A stretch of 64,000 bases of DNA from Jaltomata sinuosa (lineage: Eukaryota; Streptophyta; Magnoliopsida; Solanales; Solanaceae): contig QJPP01001606.1 in assembly GCA_003996215.1 (NCBI GenBank), forward strand, positions 62,001 to 126,000. The letters are read 5' to 3'. Under the pieces are notes generated by a model, which was not told the DNA's origin, made no database searches, and saw only the letters and a program-made list of their open reading frames with translations. Made by a program: the position numbers and the translations under genes. This document shows, one piece after another, positions 1 through 10,640 of the stretch (positions are counted from its first letter, which is position 1; each line of letters begins with the position of its first letter).

Positions 1-1264
1 CTAAAGGCTCAACGTGTATAGCTAAGGTCATGCACAAGGGTAGATAAAGAGGGTATAAAACATGGCTATAAAAGAAATGCGTATATCATCTCCTAAACTC
101 AACATTCTTTATTTTGCTTTGCAAACACACAGGGCAAGTTCTAGACACCAAAATGCGACATGGAATATAACAAAACCTCACTCACACTTGGCACATGTTC
201 AAATCAAGATGGCTACCTATAGACTCTCGGCCAATCAATTGCATGAATTCAAACTTAAGCCGACAAGAGTCAGATAAAAGAGCCTAGGTGTCTCATAATA
301 GTCATTCAATTTATCAAAGTATGCCATAGAATTAAACACCAACTTTTAACAAGTAATCATGTGTATCACCTAGCAAGAGCATCTCTATTTATTCCTAATG
401 ATAAAAAATTTAAATTTACTCCTAAAAATCAAAAAGGATATTGGGTTCAAAGGGCTTCCCCTAGGAAAAGAACTGAAAAGAAAAACTAAGGGGTGGGTGA
501 AGTGTTCTTCTACTAAATAGACCAAATAAAAAATAATCAAACAAAGACAATATCTTTTTGTAATTAATTTTTTTTTAATTTAATCAAAAACTTGCAAATA
601 AATAAAAATAGACACCCTATAGCACACTTCACCCTAAACAAATTGGGAATTCCCACCTCACACATAAATTCATACTTTGTCCCCAAAGTATAAATTAAAC
701 GTAAAGTTAGAAATACTCCCTGAGGCCTATAGGCCTAGCTAGTAGCATTATGTCTATCAACGGGGTCTAAAGGACCCCACACTTAGTGTTTTTCATGCTC
801 CTTAGCTAAGATCTAAGGTACTCAAACTTTCCTTCAACCTGTTGACATAACACAAAAATAAAACCAAAGGTGATACTAAAGAAAAACTAAAAAGAATACA
901 AATCCTACCTTAACTTGGGTTGCCTCCCAAGCAGCTCTTGATTTACCATTGCACCACAACTCAGATCATAACTTTTATTCCCATTCTGTCATCCTCTTCC
1001 TCCTACTCGGGCCTATCTTCTCCTTCTTTTCTGACCTCTCATGTGCTCACACTCGAGGTCTGGGGCCTTCCTCACACCTACCTTTTCATTATTTCATTCA
1101 GGTCCTTCAGGTTTAGGATGTTTTGGCAATTTAGGCAGCTCAATAAGAGAGTCCAAAGAGGTAATTAGAGGTACATTCTTCTCCACCCCACACTCATCCA
1201 CTTCCATAGCTGTGATCCTGCATAGATCCTTGTAGTGTGAGTGTGTGTTGAGTGTTGTGTACAC
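1..1264 (-). mobile_element. 3' internal region of Athila/Tat-like gypsy element
   Basis: AT-rich sequence without a supportable ORF, lying downstream (minus strand) of the gag-protease remnant at 1265-3240. At 917-928 the minus strand reads GGGAGGCAACCC, a sequence commonly seen just after the polyprotein ORF in Athila/Tat-type elements of plants. It lies only about 340 bp from the protease domain, so roughly the whole RT-RNaseH-integrase region is missing. The 3' LTR would lie left of the window. Short ORFs here show no recognisable domain. Confidence 0.55.
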
Positions 1265-1702
1265 TCAGAAGACCACCTCTTCATTATTCAGTCTCATCTT
1301 GAGTGTGCCCTTTCTCACATTAATCAGTGCTCCACCAGTAGCGAAGAATGGACATCCCAATATTATTGGTACCCTTTCATCTGCATTATAATCAAGAACA
1401 ATAAAGTCAGCAAGATTAATGAACTTACCAACCTTGATTAGAACATCCTCAATGATTTCTTCGGGAACCACTCTGGTTATGTCCGCCATCTGTAGCACAA
1501 TTGAGGAATGCCTTGGCTTTCCCAACCAAAGAGTTTTAAACAATGAAAGAGGAATCAGATTAATGCTTGCCCTTAAGTCACTCAAGGCTTGAACAATATC
1601 ACTTTCACCAATTTGTATGGGGAGGGTGAAACTCCCAGGATCATTGAGCTTTTTGGGCATCTTGCTCATCACCACCGAACTGCACTCTTCAGTAAGCACC
1701 AC
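1265..1702 (-). pseudogene. Retrotransposon aspartic protease domain (dead)
   Basis: An open segment of 145 codons, clearly the pepsin-like protease of an Athila/Tat-type Ty3/gypsy polyprotein: DPGSFTLPIQIG near residues 21-32, a catalytic-loop region, then VPIILGCPFFATGGALI near residues 110-127. This protease would cut the gag-pol polyprotein in the virus-like particle. The catalytic loop, normally D-(S/T/L)-G-A-S, reads DLRAS (residues 42-46): the invariant Gly is Arg, so the enzyme should be inactive. The open frame ends at 1265 and no reverse transcriptase follows it. Confidence 0.85.
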
Positions 1703-1959
1703 AGTCTCAATGTCCTCTAATCATCTTATGTTCACCACCACATCCTTCAAGTATTTAGCATACTTAGGCATTTCCTGCAAAACATGTAACAAAGGAAGGT
1801 TAATGTGAAGTTCTCTCAATGTGTCAAAGAACTTCTTAAAACATGCATCCTCTTTGGCTTTCTTAAGCTTTTGAGGGAATAGTTGTGGTAGTCTGTTTCG
1901 AGGTTGCTCAATTGGATTCTTATTAGGGTACTCAGACTTCTCCTTTTTGTCAGCTTCTT

Positions 1960-3240
1960 TTGACTCAGCCTACTTTTCTATCTGCTTGGAAGTGATCAAC
2001 TCTTCTTGCACCTCATGATTTTTCTTTGTAGGTGCGTCAATCAGATCTCTGCCACTCCTCAAGGTGATTTCCATCACTTGCTTTGTCTTTTCTGTATCAC
2101 TAGGAAAAACCCCTTGAGGTCTTGTATTATGTGCCTGAGCTAGCTGGCCCATTTTAATTTCTAATGTCTTTGTGGCTAATTGCTGATTTTTTATGGCAGC
2201 AACCATCTTTGCTTGATAAGCAGCAATATGTTCTTGATTAACCATGATCTTCTTTGACATTTCCTCAATATTATTAGCCTAAGTGTTGTTCTGTGTACCT
2301 TGTTTTTATTGAAACTTCTATGGTTGAGCTTGGTTAGTGCCCCATGAGTAAGTGGGTTGACTCTGCCAGTTATGATTGTAGGCATTACCATAGTTTTGAT
2401 TGTCTTTCTGTGCATTGCTTACAAAGTTTATCGACTCCGGATTTGCTCCACATAAGTCTGTCGAATGACCACTCAAACCGCAAGTTTTGCACCAAGTATG
2501 AACCTGCTACACTGTATTTACCTGAGCTTAAGGTTGAGTCGCACTCAACTTATTGAACTAAGCCATCATCTGGGTCTGAAAACTGGTCAATTATGCTGCT
2601 AATGTCGTGACACTATCTACCTCAATCATACCTGCAGACTTCTTCATCGTATTTCTTGACATGTCACCATTCCACTCTGGATTTCCTTGTGCAATACGGT
2701 TGAGGAGAGTATATAGCTCATCATAGGTTTTCTCCAAAGCTTGAACACCTACCGCTGAATCCAACAAAATTTTCATATTGTGGTTAAGACTTTTGACAAA
2801 GGTGTGAGCTAATTTCTCATTAGTCTGCTGGTGATATGGGCAATCCCTGATAAGAGACTTGAATCTCTCCCATGCATGATAGAGATTCTCATCAAGTTTC
2901 TACTTGAAGATTAGAATTTCACTCCTCAACTTTGCAATTTTACCAGATGGAAAGAATCGGATGAGGAACTTCTTTGCCAAATTGTCCCAGGTTGTGATTG
3001 AGTTTAAAGGTTCTTCCTTGAACCATTTCTTTGCTTCTCCCAAAAGTGAGAATGGGAAAAGTGTGAGCCTCACGTAGCCTGTGGAGGCTCCTGCGGGGAT
3101 GAATGTGTCACTGATCTCCAAAAAGTTCTGGAGATGAACCTGTGGATCCTCATGTAACAAGCCTGTGAAATGCACGCTTGTGTGCAACAATTTTGCCATA
3201 TTCTGTTTCAGTTCAAATCTGCCTCCTGCGGCTGGCTTCT
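1960..3240 (-). pseudogene. Gag polyprotein, Athila/Tat-like (broken)
   Basis: Degenerate gag in several pieces. The capsid-type retrotransposon gag domain is at 2900-3199 (motifs GLLHEDPQVHLQNFLEI, SITTWDNLAKKFLIRFFP). The downstream helical part follows at 2591-2890. An intact CX2CX4HX4C zinc knuckle (CKTCGLSGHSTDLC) lies near 2450-2493. The C-terminal linker, with an ITLRSGRDL motif that usually precedes the protease, is at 1970-2260. In-frame stops separate the pieces, for example after LIFK at 2900 and after TTLAA at 2591. In a living element Gag packages element RNA into particles. It continues into the protease piece at 1265-1702. Confidence 0.85.
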
Positions 3241-3562
3241 AAATACAGGAGGTCATATTAGTTGTGAGTAGGATTGACACTTTATGCACTGTCCTACGAG
3301 TTGGTGGTGGTTCCTCCACCATGACTGCAGGAGTGGTCTCGCCATGTTGAACTTGCGGGATTGGATTGAGAAGTGCTGCTTCTCTTTGCAATTGGTGCAA
3401 GTGCTACTCAGGTTTGGGATGTTGGTCAACCAATTTCCTCTCGTGTGCCAGCTTGCTCAATATTAAAACTTGTACCTACATATTCGATAGCTAAGACCAA
3501 ATTTTTAGCACTTATCAAATGAAATAGTAAAACAAAAATTAGAAGGTCGCTAATTTTCAAGT

Positions 3563-3579
3563 CCCCATCAACAGTGCCA
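3563..3579 (-). other. Degenerate primer binding site (tRNA-Asp type)
   Basis: The minus strand reads TGGCACTGTTGATGGGG. It matches 13 of 17 bases of the TGGCGCCGTTGCCGGGG site that Athila/Tat elements use to pair with the tRNA-Asp 3' end. It sits between gag and the LTR, where a primer binding site should be. Confidence 0.7.
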
Positions 3580-3588
3580 AAAACTTAT

Positions 3589-5090
3589 TGCGTCCCAAGC
3601 GCACACGCAAGTGTACGTGGTCGTGCAAGTAATAAAGTGGCTATTTCAAGCCGAATATCGATCCCACATGGACTTGGTACTTAGCAAGTCGATCCAACCT
3701 ATGTATTACTATTAAAATTAAATAAATGTGATTAGTAACCAAGAGTTTGAGCTTTGTTTTTGTAACTAAATACTAGAAATAACGACGATATGAAATTAGG
3801 ATTGTAAATAATATATGGATAAGTTTAGGGTTGAGGAATTTACTACACATTCCTACTTAACTAAGGTTTATAGCCGGTGTTGGTGTTTATCGTGATCGTT
3901 GATCTACCGGGTTGATATTATAACCCGAGAATGGTCATCCTTTAAGTCATCTACCCAAATTAATCTTACAACTACATCGTTGAGCGGGGATATGAGTCTT
4001 TAACTCGGATGCATTCAACTATCTTCCCATTTTATTAACCAAGAGGGGTGTTTAGGTATATCTCTATCCTAAGCGCAAATCATTCTTTACAATTGCTAAC
4101 TAACAACAACAGATATGATCCACACTCCCTACGTTCTTTATTTTGTCCCTTAACTCCTATGGTCAATTCGTTTTGAGACTTAGATATATCCTAAAGTTCA
4201 TGACGCTTTAGAATAGTTAAAATAACAACATAAAAACAGTCACATGATAAGATAAACAATTAAACCAACCATAAAACCGTAACCAAACAATCATGTCGTA
4301 GCCTCAACCCTATAAAGAGGGTGTTTAGCCACTCATAATTTAATTCGCAATTACAAAATTGATGTAGTTCATACAAGAATTAAGTATGCAAAATGAAGAG
4401 AATAAGAACCCTAAAGTAGCCCCATCCTTGTGTTTTTGCAATCCAAAGACATCTCAGAATCTGTACAATTGAAACTAGGTGCCCTATTTATAGTATAGGA
4501 CAAATTTCACTCGCCGGGAACAGCCAGCGTGATTCGCTGCTTATCACGGAGTGCAGCAAGTGTGTTATGCTAATTATAGCACCAAGCCACTGCCGTGGCA
4601 TGCTGCTTTCACGGTAGCCCACTGGTTTTGGCAGTCGTGCAGCTGGCTCACCTCCGTGCCACGCCCATAAAATGGAGCCTAGCTTATGTGGCACGGGGGT
4701 GGGTCTTGACTTCTAATTTTCTCCACAAACAAAATCTTTCCACCTTATTTTGTGTCCCAATGGTTTGTAGCTTGTTCATACGCTTCAATTAGCTTCCATA
4801 GCTCCTCAAAAGGTCTCCTAGCACAACTCACAACACACATTAGTCCATACAACACAATAGAGCTCATCAAAGTACGCTAGAATAGGCATAGCTCAAGCTA
4901 GCAATGCTAGTTTCCTCGTTTAAACTCTAATTGATCATTTTGACTCATTACGTGTTCCAAATGCACCTTAAACACTATAAACATGTATGTTAGCCACAAA
5001 GTACACCCTTTACATAATATATACCTCAATAGCTCATCAAGTTATCCTCAAAACTAGGCCAAACGCACATAGATAATGACACTTAGGTGT
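3589..5090 (-). repeat. 5' LTR of the minus-strand Athila/Tat-like element
   Basis: On the minus strand this runs TGTCATTATC (from 5090) to GGGACGCA (at 3589), i.e. TG...CA, about 1.5 kb, ending next to the primer binding site. A TATA box (CTATAAATAG, minus, 4484-4493) lies inside it. Just upstream of the box, at about 4505-4700, is a GC-rich block of words such as GCCACTGCCGTGGC and CCGTGCCACG. Boundaries are inferred; the second LTR is outside the window. Confidence 0.55.
4484..4493 (-). promoter_or_regulatory. TATA box of LTR promoter
   Basis: CTATAAATAG on the minus strand, in the LTR at 3589-5090, directly downstream of its GC-rich block. Position and orientation fit the LTR transcription start (U3/R). 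Confidence 0.45.
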
Positions 5091-5097
5091 ATAAATA

Positions 5098-5657
5098 CGC
5101 CTAAGATCAGCCACCATGGAAGGAGCATACCTAGAAAGCTGAGTGAACCTCAAACCATACTCCTGAACTGACATAGATCTTTGCCTTAAATTCATGAATT
5201 CCTCGGCCTAAGCTTCCCTCAACTCCCTAGGGAAGAATCGATCAAGAAAATCTCTATCAAAGTATTCCCAAGTCATAGGGACCACATCCCTAGCCCTAGC
5301 ATCCCTCCATTGAGTATACCAAATGTGAGCCACATCCTTGAGCTGATAGGAAGCTATCTCAACACCATCAATACCAATAACCTACATCACACTAAAGATC
5401 TTCTTTACCTCATCCATAAAATTGTATGGATCCTCACCAACTTTTGAACCCAAGAACTCAGGTGGGTTCAAGAGAATGAAGTCTCAAACTCGGGCCGCAA
5501 CCACTCCACCTTGTGGGTGGATGGGGATAGGAGCTTGTTGATTGTTCTGAGCGGCCATAGTCTGAGCTAGCATATGAATAGCATTCATGAACTCTGCATT
5601 TGAGACCTTGGGGTAAAGAATCGGAGGGTTAATATTTCGGGTGGCTCTGCGAGGCAT
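5098..5657 (-). pseudogene. Gag N-terminus of Del/Tekay-like gypsy element (broken)
   Basis: Reading from ATG at 5657 gives a chromovirus-type gag: a basic start (MPRRATRNINPP), a helical stretch with FMNAIHMLAQTMAAQNNQQ, then FLGSKVGEDPYNFMDEVKKIF, VEIASYQLKDVAHIWYTQW, WEYFDRDFLDRFFP and LRQRSMSVQEYGLRFTQLSRYAP. Nonsense codons interrupt it near 5486, 5382 and 5207. It stops abruptly near 5100, where the LTR of the neighbouring Athila/Tat-like element begins, so that element appears to have inserted into this gag. The rest of the Del-like element is not in the window. Confidence 0.85.
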
Positions 5658-5871
5658 GGCACAGAGAGGAGGTATAATCTGAAATGTATAAAGAATGGAT
5701 TAGAGGAGTAATAGAGTTAAACCCTATAGCAGGATATTGATCATGAAAGAAGTGAAGTTTTTCCTATGACACCTCATAGCGTCCCTTTCATAAGTGTGGC
5801 GCGCTTCACACACATGAAAGAAACTCCACTTTATGCGGCTTTCAGACACTCTAGGACTCTTGAACTTGAGT

Positions 5872-5882
5872 CTCTGATACCA
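5872..5882 (-). other. Primer binding site (initiator tRNA-Met type)
   Basis: TGGTATCAGAG on the minus strand, the usual initiator-Met primer site of chromoviruses, lying upstream of the gag at 5657. It sits about 31 bases from the LTR end inferred from the TG...CA rule, which is unusually far; either the LTR end is nearer or the spacer was altered. Confidence 0.7.
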
Positions 5883-5913
5883 AGTTTTCCATGCCCTGAG
5901 GCTACCCCCTAAA

Positions 5914-7731
5914 TGTAACACAGGACCCGGGACCACAAGTGCCCCAAATTAACCCTTGGTCATAGCATAACTAGGAACAACACACAAAAATATAGCGAAA
6001 GCAATATCAATATAAGTAGGCAAACCAAAACTATAAGATGAAGGTCTAGGAGTATCAAATCTAAAACATCAAAACATGAATATCCAACTATGTCTGAAAA
6101 GCCTCTACATAAGACATAATGAGTTGTTGGGACAAGACCCCAGCTGACTCTAAGCACTAAAATAAAGGGACCTACTAACTAGGAATCACACTAGTCCTCG
6201 AATGAATGAGGACTCACCGACTAAAACTGGATGACCTGCGATCTCTAGCCACGAGCCTGAGCATGGGAACCTGTATTTGCATCATGAAAGGATGCAGCGC
6301 AGGAATATACGTCAATACTATATGATGTACTAAATATGTGAGATATGCATGAATATGGTAAAAAAAAAGTACTTAAAATATAATTAAAACTAGTTTCATG
6401 CATCATAAGATGAGCTACATGGAGTCCAGTGTCATACACCCACACCAAAAAAAGTTGTCCTAACTAGCCAAGGTTAGAACCTTATCATAATAGGATCCGG
6501 TCATAAGCCACAGAGGGCAACCTACGGTGGCAACATAGTTTTGGACTTGAGTTATCTAGAACCCTCATCGCTCGGTGCTAAATACTACTCCCAAAATATA
6601 CATATAGCTCATAACACACTTGTGACATATATAATGCCAATAAAAATCAGTATGAAAAGCATAAGGACATAGCTAATGTCATGCAATTCTCATATCATAA
6701 GTCTTAAAACTTAGCATATCCATAATTCAAAACATACTTCCCTTTCTAAAATTATAACTTGAAGAATTAGGCATGCATTTTCATAATAATAGAGGTCATA
6801 TTATCTAAACATGCCAATTTTACTTGAAAATATGTAATTTAATGAAATCATGCTAGAATGTATCATCAATATATGGGCTTTTGAAATCATTCAAGGAATC
6901 TTAATTAAAACATGGGTAATGAGTGAGAAATCATGAATTATTTCTTTAAAACAAAACCCATAACTTTTCCACAATTTGGGTAAGAACCCTAATTTCACGA
7001 TTTGATAACTTAAAGTAAAAACATGGGATTTTAGGTATAAGAGTGAAAGAATCCCTTATTAAATACCCACATACCTGATTTGAAGCTTGCTTGATCTAAG
7101 ATGAAAAGAAATGGAGGCTTGAACTTGGAGCTTGAAGCTTGAAGCTTGAGAGACCCTTTCCACTTATGAAAAGATGAATGAGAGTTTGGAGGAGACTTAG
7201 GATAATTAGGGGTAAAACCCTACTAAATGAATCCAAAACAATATCACTTAGGAGTTAAAAAGGTGGGTAATTACCAAAATAATCCAGTGACTTAATTTAG
7301 AAAAACTGATTTTAAAACTCAACTTCAGGTTCCACGGGTCCTTTCCACGAGCGGTGAAGTAACCACAGTTCGTGGATCAGAGTCGTGGTTTCTAATCTAA
7401 AAGATAGGCTGCAGATGACTTTCCACGAGTTAATAGTATGGCTCTGGAACCATCAACGAGTAATATGAATCATTCGTTGTTTAAAGGGGAACAGGCCACT
7501 CTCAGGTCTGTTTCTATAAGTTGGTTCCACGAATCATGGAGCCATCCACGAATCGTGAAATCCACTCGTGGTTCTCAGACTTGAGGATGGGTTGAAGAAC
7601 TAGTTTCACGAGTCACTTCCATGACTCGTGGTTCTATCAATGGCTCCTGAACTTGACTCGTGATTCTTGGAAGTTCAGAATTTTACAGAGTTTCTAAGTT
7701 TAAAAGCTGAATACAATTTCGAAGTATTACA
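5914..7731 (-). repeat. 5' LTR of Del/Tekay-like element
   Basis: On the minus strand it begins TGTAATACTTCG at 7731 and ends GTGTTACA at 5914, giving short inverted ends TGTAA/TTACA and about 1.8 kb. The part at 7320-7680 repeats words such as CCACGAGTCGTGG and CGTGGTTC many times in both orientations. The right end abuts a truncated copia LTR at 7732, consistent with insertion into that LTR. No coding content. Confidence 0.6.
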
Positions 7732-8070
7732 ACTATATAATCAAAAAAAGATGAGAGAAAAATATTATTGGTGAGGCTATTGTATCAAAAGAAATGAGAG
7801 AGAAAGAATTGAGTGTAGTCGTAGGAATTACATTCAAACTTTGTAACCCAAACACCTCAAAGAACTAGTAGAGCATCACTTGCAACACAAGGGGGCTACA
7901 TTAAGATCCATTCTAGATTTCAACCAGTATAAATACATCTTGTGTCAGACTTTACTTTCAACATATTATCATTATTGTTTTTACTTTCTGTACCAGTTGA
8001 CTAAGAAAATTCGACAGTTGACTAAGAAAAGAAAAAGAAGGAAAATCACCCCCTCCCTCTTGCACTTTCA
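7732..8070 (+). repeat. Truncated 5' LTR of the Ty1/copia element
   Basis: This segment is clearly similar to 18612-18921, starting TATAATCAAAAAAA and sharing the stretch around AACCCAAACACCTCAAAGAA. The first ~500 bp of the LTR, known from the 3' copy, is missing because the Del-like LTR joins here. It ends CTTGCACTTTCA, directly before the primer binding site. Confidence 0.85.
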
Positions 8071-8072
8071 AT

Positions 8073-8084
8073 TGGTTTCAGATC
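8073..8084 (+). other. Primer binding site of the copia element
   Basis: TGGTTTCAGATC matches 10 of 12 bases of the TGGTATCAGAGC site for initiator tRNA-Met, two bases after the LTR end. Confidence 0.7.
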
Positions 8085-8127
8085 AAGATCTCAATCATAT
8101 TTGCCTAACCGCAAGTGATAAAAGATC

Positions 8128-9109
8128 ATGGATCATCAACTTACTGTTGGAGCTCTATTCCAACTCAAACAAGGCCTTCATACTTCAATGGTAAGCACTT
8201 CTCTCATTGAAAAATTAAAATGGAAACTTCAATCAAGTCATATAATATAAAAATATGGAGAGTTATCAAGCTAGGAGATATTCCTATTACAAAGTCAAAA
8301 AAGGATGACAAGAATGTGGAAAATGGTGGAACATCAACTCAAGTAATTCCAGCACTTGAAAATTACACTGAGGAGCAGATGAAGATCATTTAGACAAACT
8401 CCAAAGCAAAAAATATTCTCTACAATGACATCAATGGTGAGGAATATGAAAAGATATATTGTTGTGAGACTGTCAGAGAAATGTGGGATAAGGTGGAAGT
8501 ATCTTATGAAGGAACTGACAAAGTTAAACAAACTGTAATCAGTTTGTTGGTATATGAATATGAAATCTTCAAAATGAAGAAAGGAGAATCAATTGAAAAT
8601 ATGTTTCCTAGATTTAGAAAAATCATCGAAGATCTCAAAGCATATGGCAAAACATGTCCTATGAGTGATCAAATAACTAGAATTCTTAGAAGCCTTTCTT
8701 CCCGATGGCATTCCAAGATAGCTGCTATTAAAAGCATGAATCTCACGAATCTCACCTATGATGAATTACGAGGAAATCTCATTGCTTTTGAGAAAATTTA
8801 TTTAAACAAATGAGGCCAGGGGATAACAAAAATATTGTAGCATTTAAAGTAACAGAGGATGTTAAAGAAGAAATTGGAGAAGAAGAAATTGTCTTAATTA
8901 CCAGATCAGTGGTTGAAAACTTAAGAGGATCAAGAAATGACAGAAGAGGCAGACAAAACTTCTCAAAAGGGAAGTACATTATTGATGAAAACAGAAATGA
9001 AGGAAAATGCTACAACTATGAAAAATATGGACACATTACAAAAGACTTCCCTGAAGCAAGGAAGAAAAATTCAAGAGGATATTCAAAGAACAAAGCCTTC
9101 AGCAGTTAG
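8128..9109 (+). pseudogene. Ty1/copia gag (UBN2-type), broken
   Basis: ATG at 8128 begins a gag start (MDHQLTVGALFQLKQGLH) and a frameshift follows within 100 bp. The body shows EEQMKII, then a stop at 8391, then ETVREMWDKVEVSYEGT, MKKGESIENMFPRFRKIIEDLKAYG, ILRSLSSRWHSKIAAIKSM and LTYDELRGNLIAFE, typical of copia Gag. A stop near 8811 and a frame change lead to the nucleocapsid part. The zinc knuckle there reads CYNYEKYGHITKDF (9008-9049): two of the four CCHC ligands are lost (Cys to Tyr, Cys to Phe), so RNA binding should be impaired. Confidence 0.88.
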
Positions 9110-9540
9110 AGTGATGAGAGTAACTCTGAGAATGAACAAAAAGACTCAAACAACATATGCTTCATGGCCATTGGAGAAACAAGTGAGGAACACCACAAGA
9201 AAGGGTCAAAAGCAAAATGGTATCTTGACAGTGTGTGTTCAAATTATATGACAGAAAATAAGTACTTGTTCAAATCTGTAGTTGATTATGATGGAGGAGC
9301 TATTCATTTTAGGGACAACTCAAAAGGAATAGTCATTGTTATTGGAACTATGACAACTCAAAAGGAATAGTCATGTGATATTACTAACATTTATCTTGTG
9401 ATTAGATTAAATTACAACTTGTTGAGTATCAGTCAACTGTGTGACTCAGACCTTGAGGTATGTTTTAAGAAGACTGGGTGCATCATTGAAGATATTTCAA
9501 GAAAAGCCCTATTACTTGGAAGCAAACAAAAAATGTGTGT
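9110..9540 (+). pseudogene. Copia aspartic protease region (dead)
   Basis: The copia protease motif WYLDSGCSNHMT appears here as WYLDSVCSNYMT (near 9217-9252), so the Gly of the Asp-Ser-Gly catalytic triplet is Val. It is followed by a degenerate region containing INLRLNYNLLSISQLCDSDLEV-like sequence around 9400-9460, read across stops. The domain normally releases Gag, integrase and RT from the polyprotein; this copy cannot. Confidence 0.75.
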
Positions 9541-10640
9541 GTATTGGACACAATAAAAAGTTCACATAAACACATATACATTGACTCCATATCTGAAGAT
9601 CCATGGGTATGGCACAAAAAGTTTGGTCATGCTAGCATGCATCTCATAGAGAAACTTACTAGACATGAACTAGTTCTACAGGTTGCCAAAGATGGACTAC
9701 TTAAAAGATCACATCTGTGATGTTTGCCAAATGGGTAAGCAAACTAGAAACTCCTTCAAAACAAAAGATGTTGTCACTACCTCTAAACCCCCTACAGCTT
9801 CTTCACATAGACCTTTTTGGTCCCACTAGAACTGCAAGCATTGGTGAAAAAATATACACATTTATTAGTATTTATGATTACTCACGATTTACCTGGGTAA
9901 TATTTTTAGTTCATAAGGATGATACTCTAAAGAACTTTGAGTTTTTGTGTGAAAAAACTCAAAACCATAGGGGATATTATATAACCTCTATCAGAAGTGA
10001 CCATGGAGAAGAATTTCAAAATAATATATTCGAGAAATCTTGTGATGAAAAGGGTTACTCCTACAATTTCTCAGCTCCTAGATCTCCCAAACAAAACAGA
10101 GTGGTAGAACGTAAAAATAGAACACTTCAAAAATGGCACAAACAATGATTATTGAGCATTCATTGTCACACCACCTCTGGGCAGAAGTACTAAGTACAGC
10201 CTATCATATTCTAAATAGATGTCTCATAAGTCCCATTCTAAAGAAGACACCTTACGAACTATGGAATGGTAAGAGACCCAACATCAAGTACTTCCATTCA
10301 TTTGGATGTAAGTATTGTGTGCACAACAATGGGAAAGACAACATTAGTAAGTTTGATCCTAGAAGTGATGAAGGTATTTTTCTTAATTATTCCAATTCCA
10401 GTAAATCATTTAGAGTGTTCAATAAATGCACCTCAAACATTAAAGAATCTATTCATATTATTTTTTATGATGCTAATCGCTTGTATCGAAAAAAGCTAAA
10501 ATTTCAGATGATGAAAAAAATACAAAGCAATCAGAATAGCAAAGTATCACTAGTTGATCAAGCTATGATGACTAAGATAACTATCTTCTCAGAAGAGTCG
10601 ACTGACCAGACAATCGATGTAATTCTAAATGAATTGTGAA
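9541..10640 (+). pseudogene. Copia integrase (zinc-binding and core domains)
   Basis: The pre-integrase part has WHKKFGH (HX3H) near 9604 and CDVCQMGKQ (CX2C) near 9717, split by a one-base frame change. The catalytic core follows in an open stretch at 9717-10148: LLHIDLFGPT (first Asp), SIRSDHGEEFQN (second Asp), and VVERKNRTLQ (Glu), so all three D,D,E residues are still present. The downstream part at 10133-10639 has HHLWAEVLSTAYHILNRC, TPYELWNGKRPNIKYFHSFGCKYCVHN and DEGIFLNYSNSSKSFRVFN. The core is the best-preserved part of this element, yet frame changes disconnect it from its neighbours. Confidence 0.88.
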
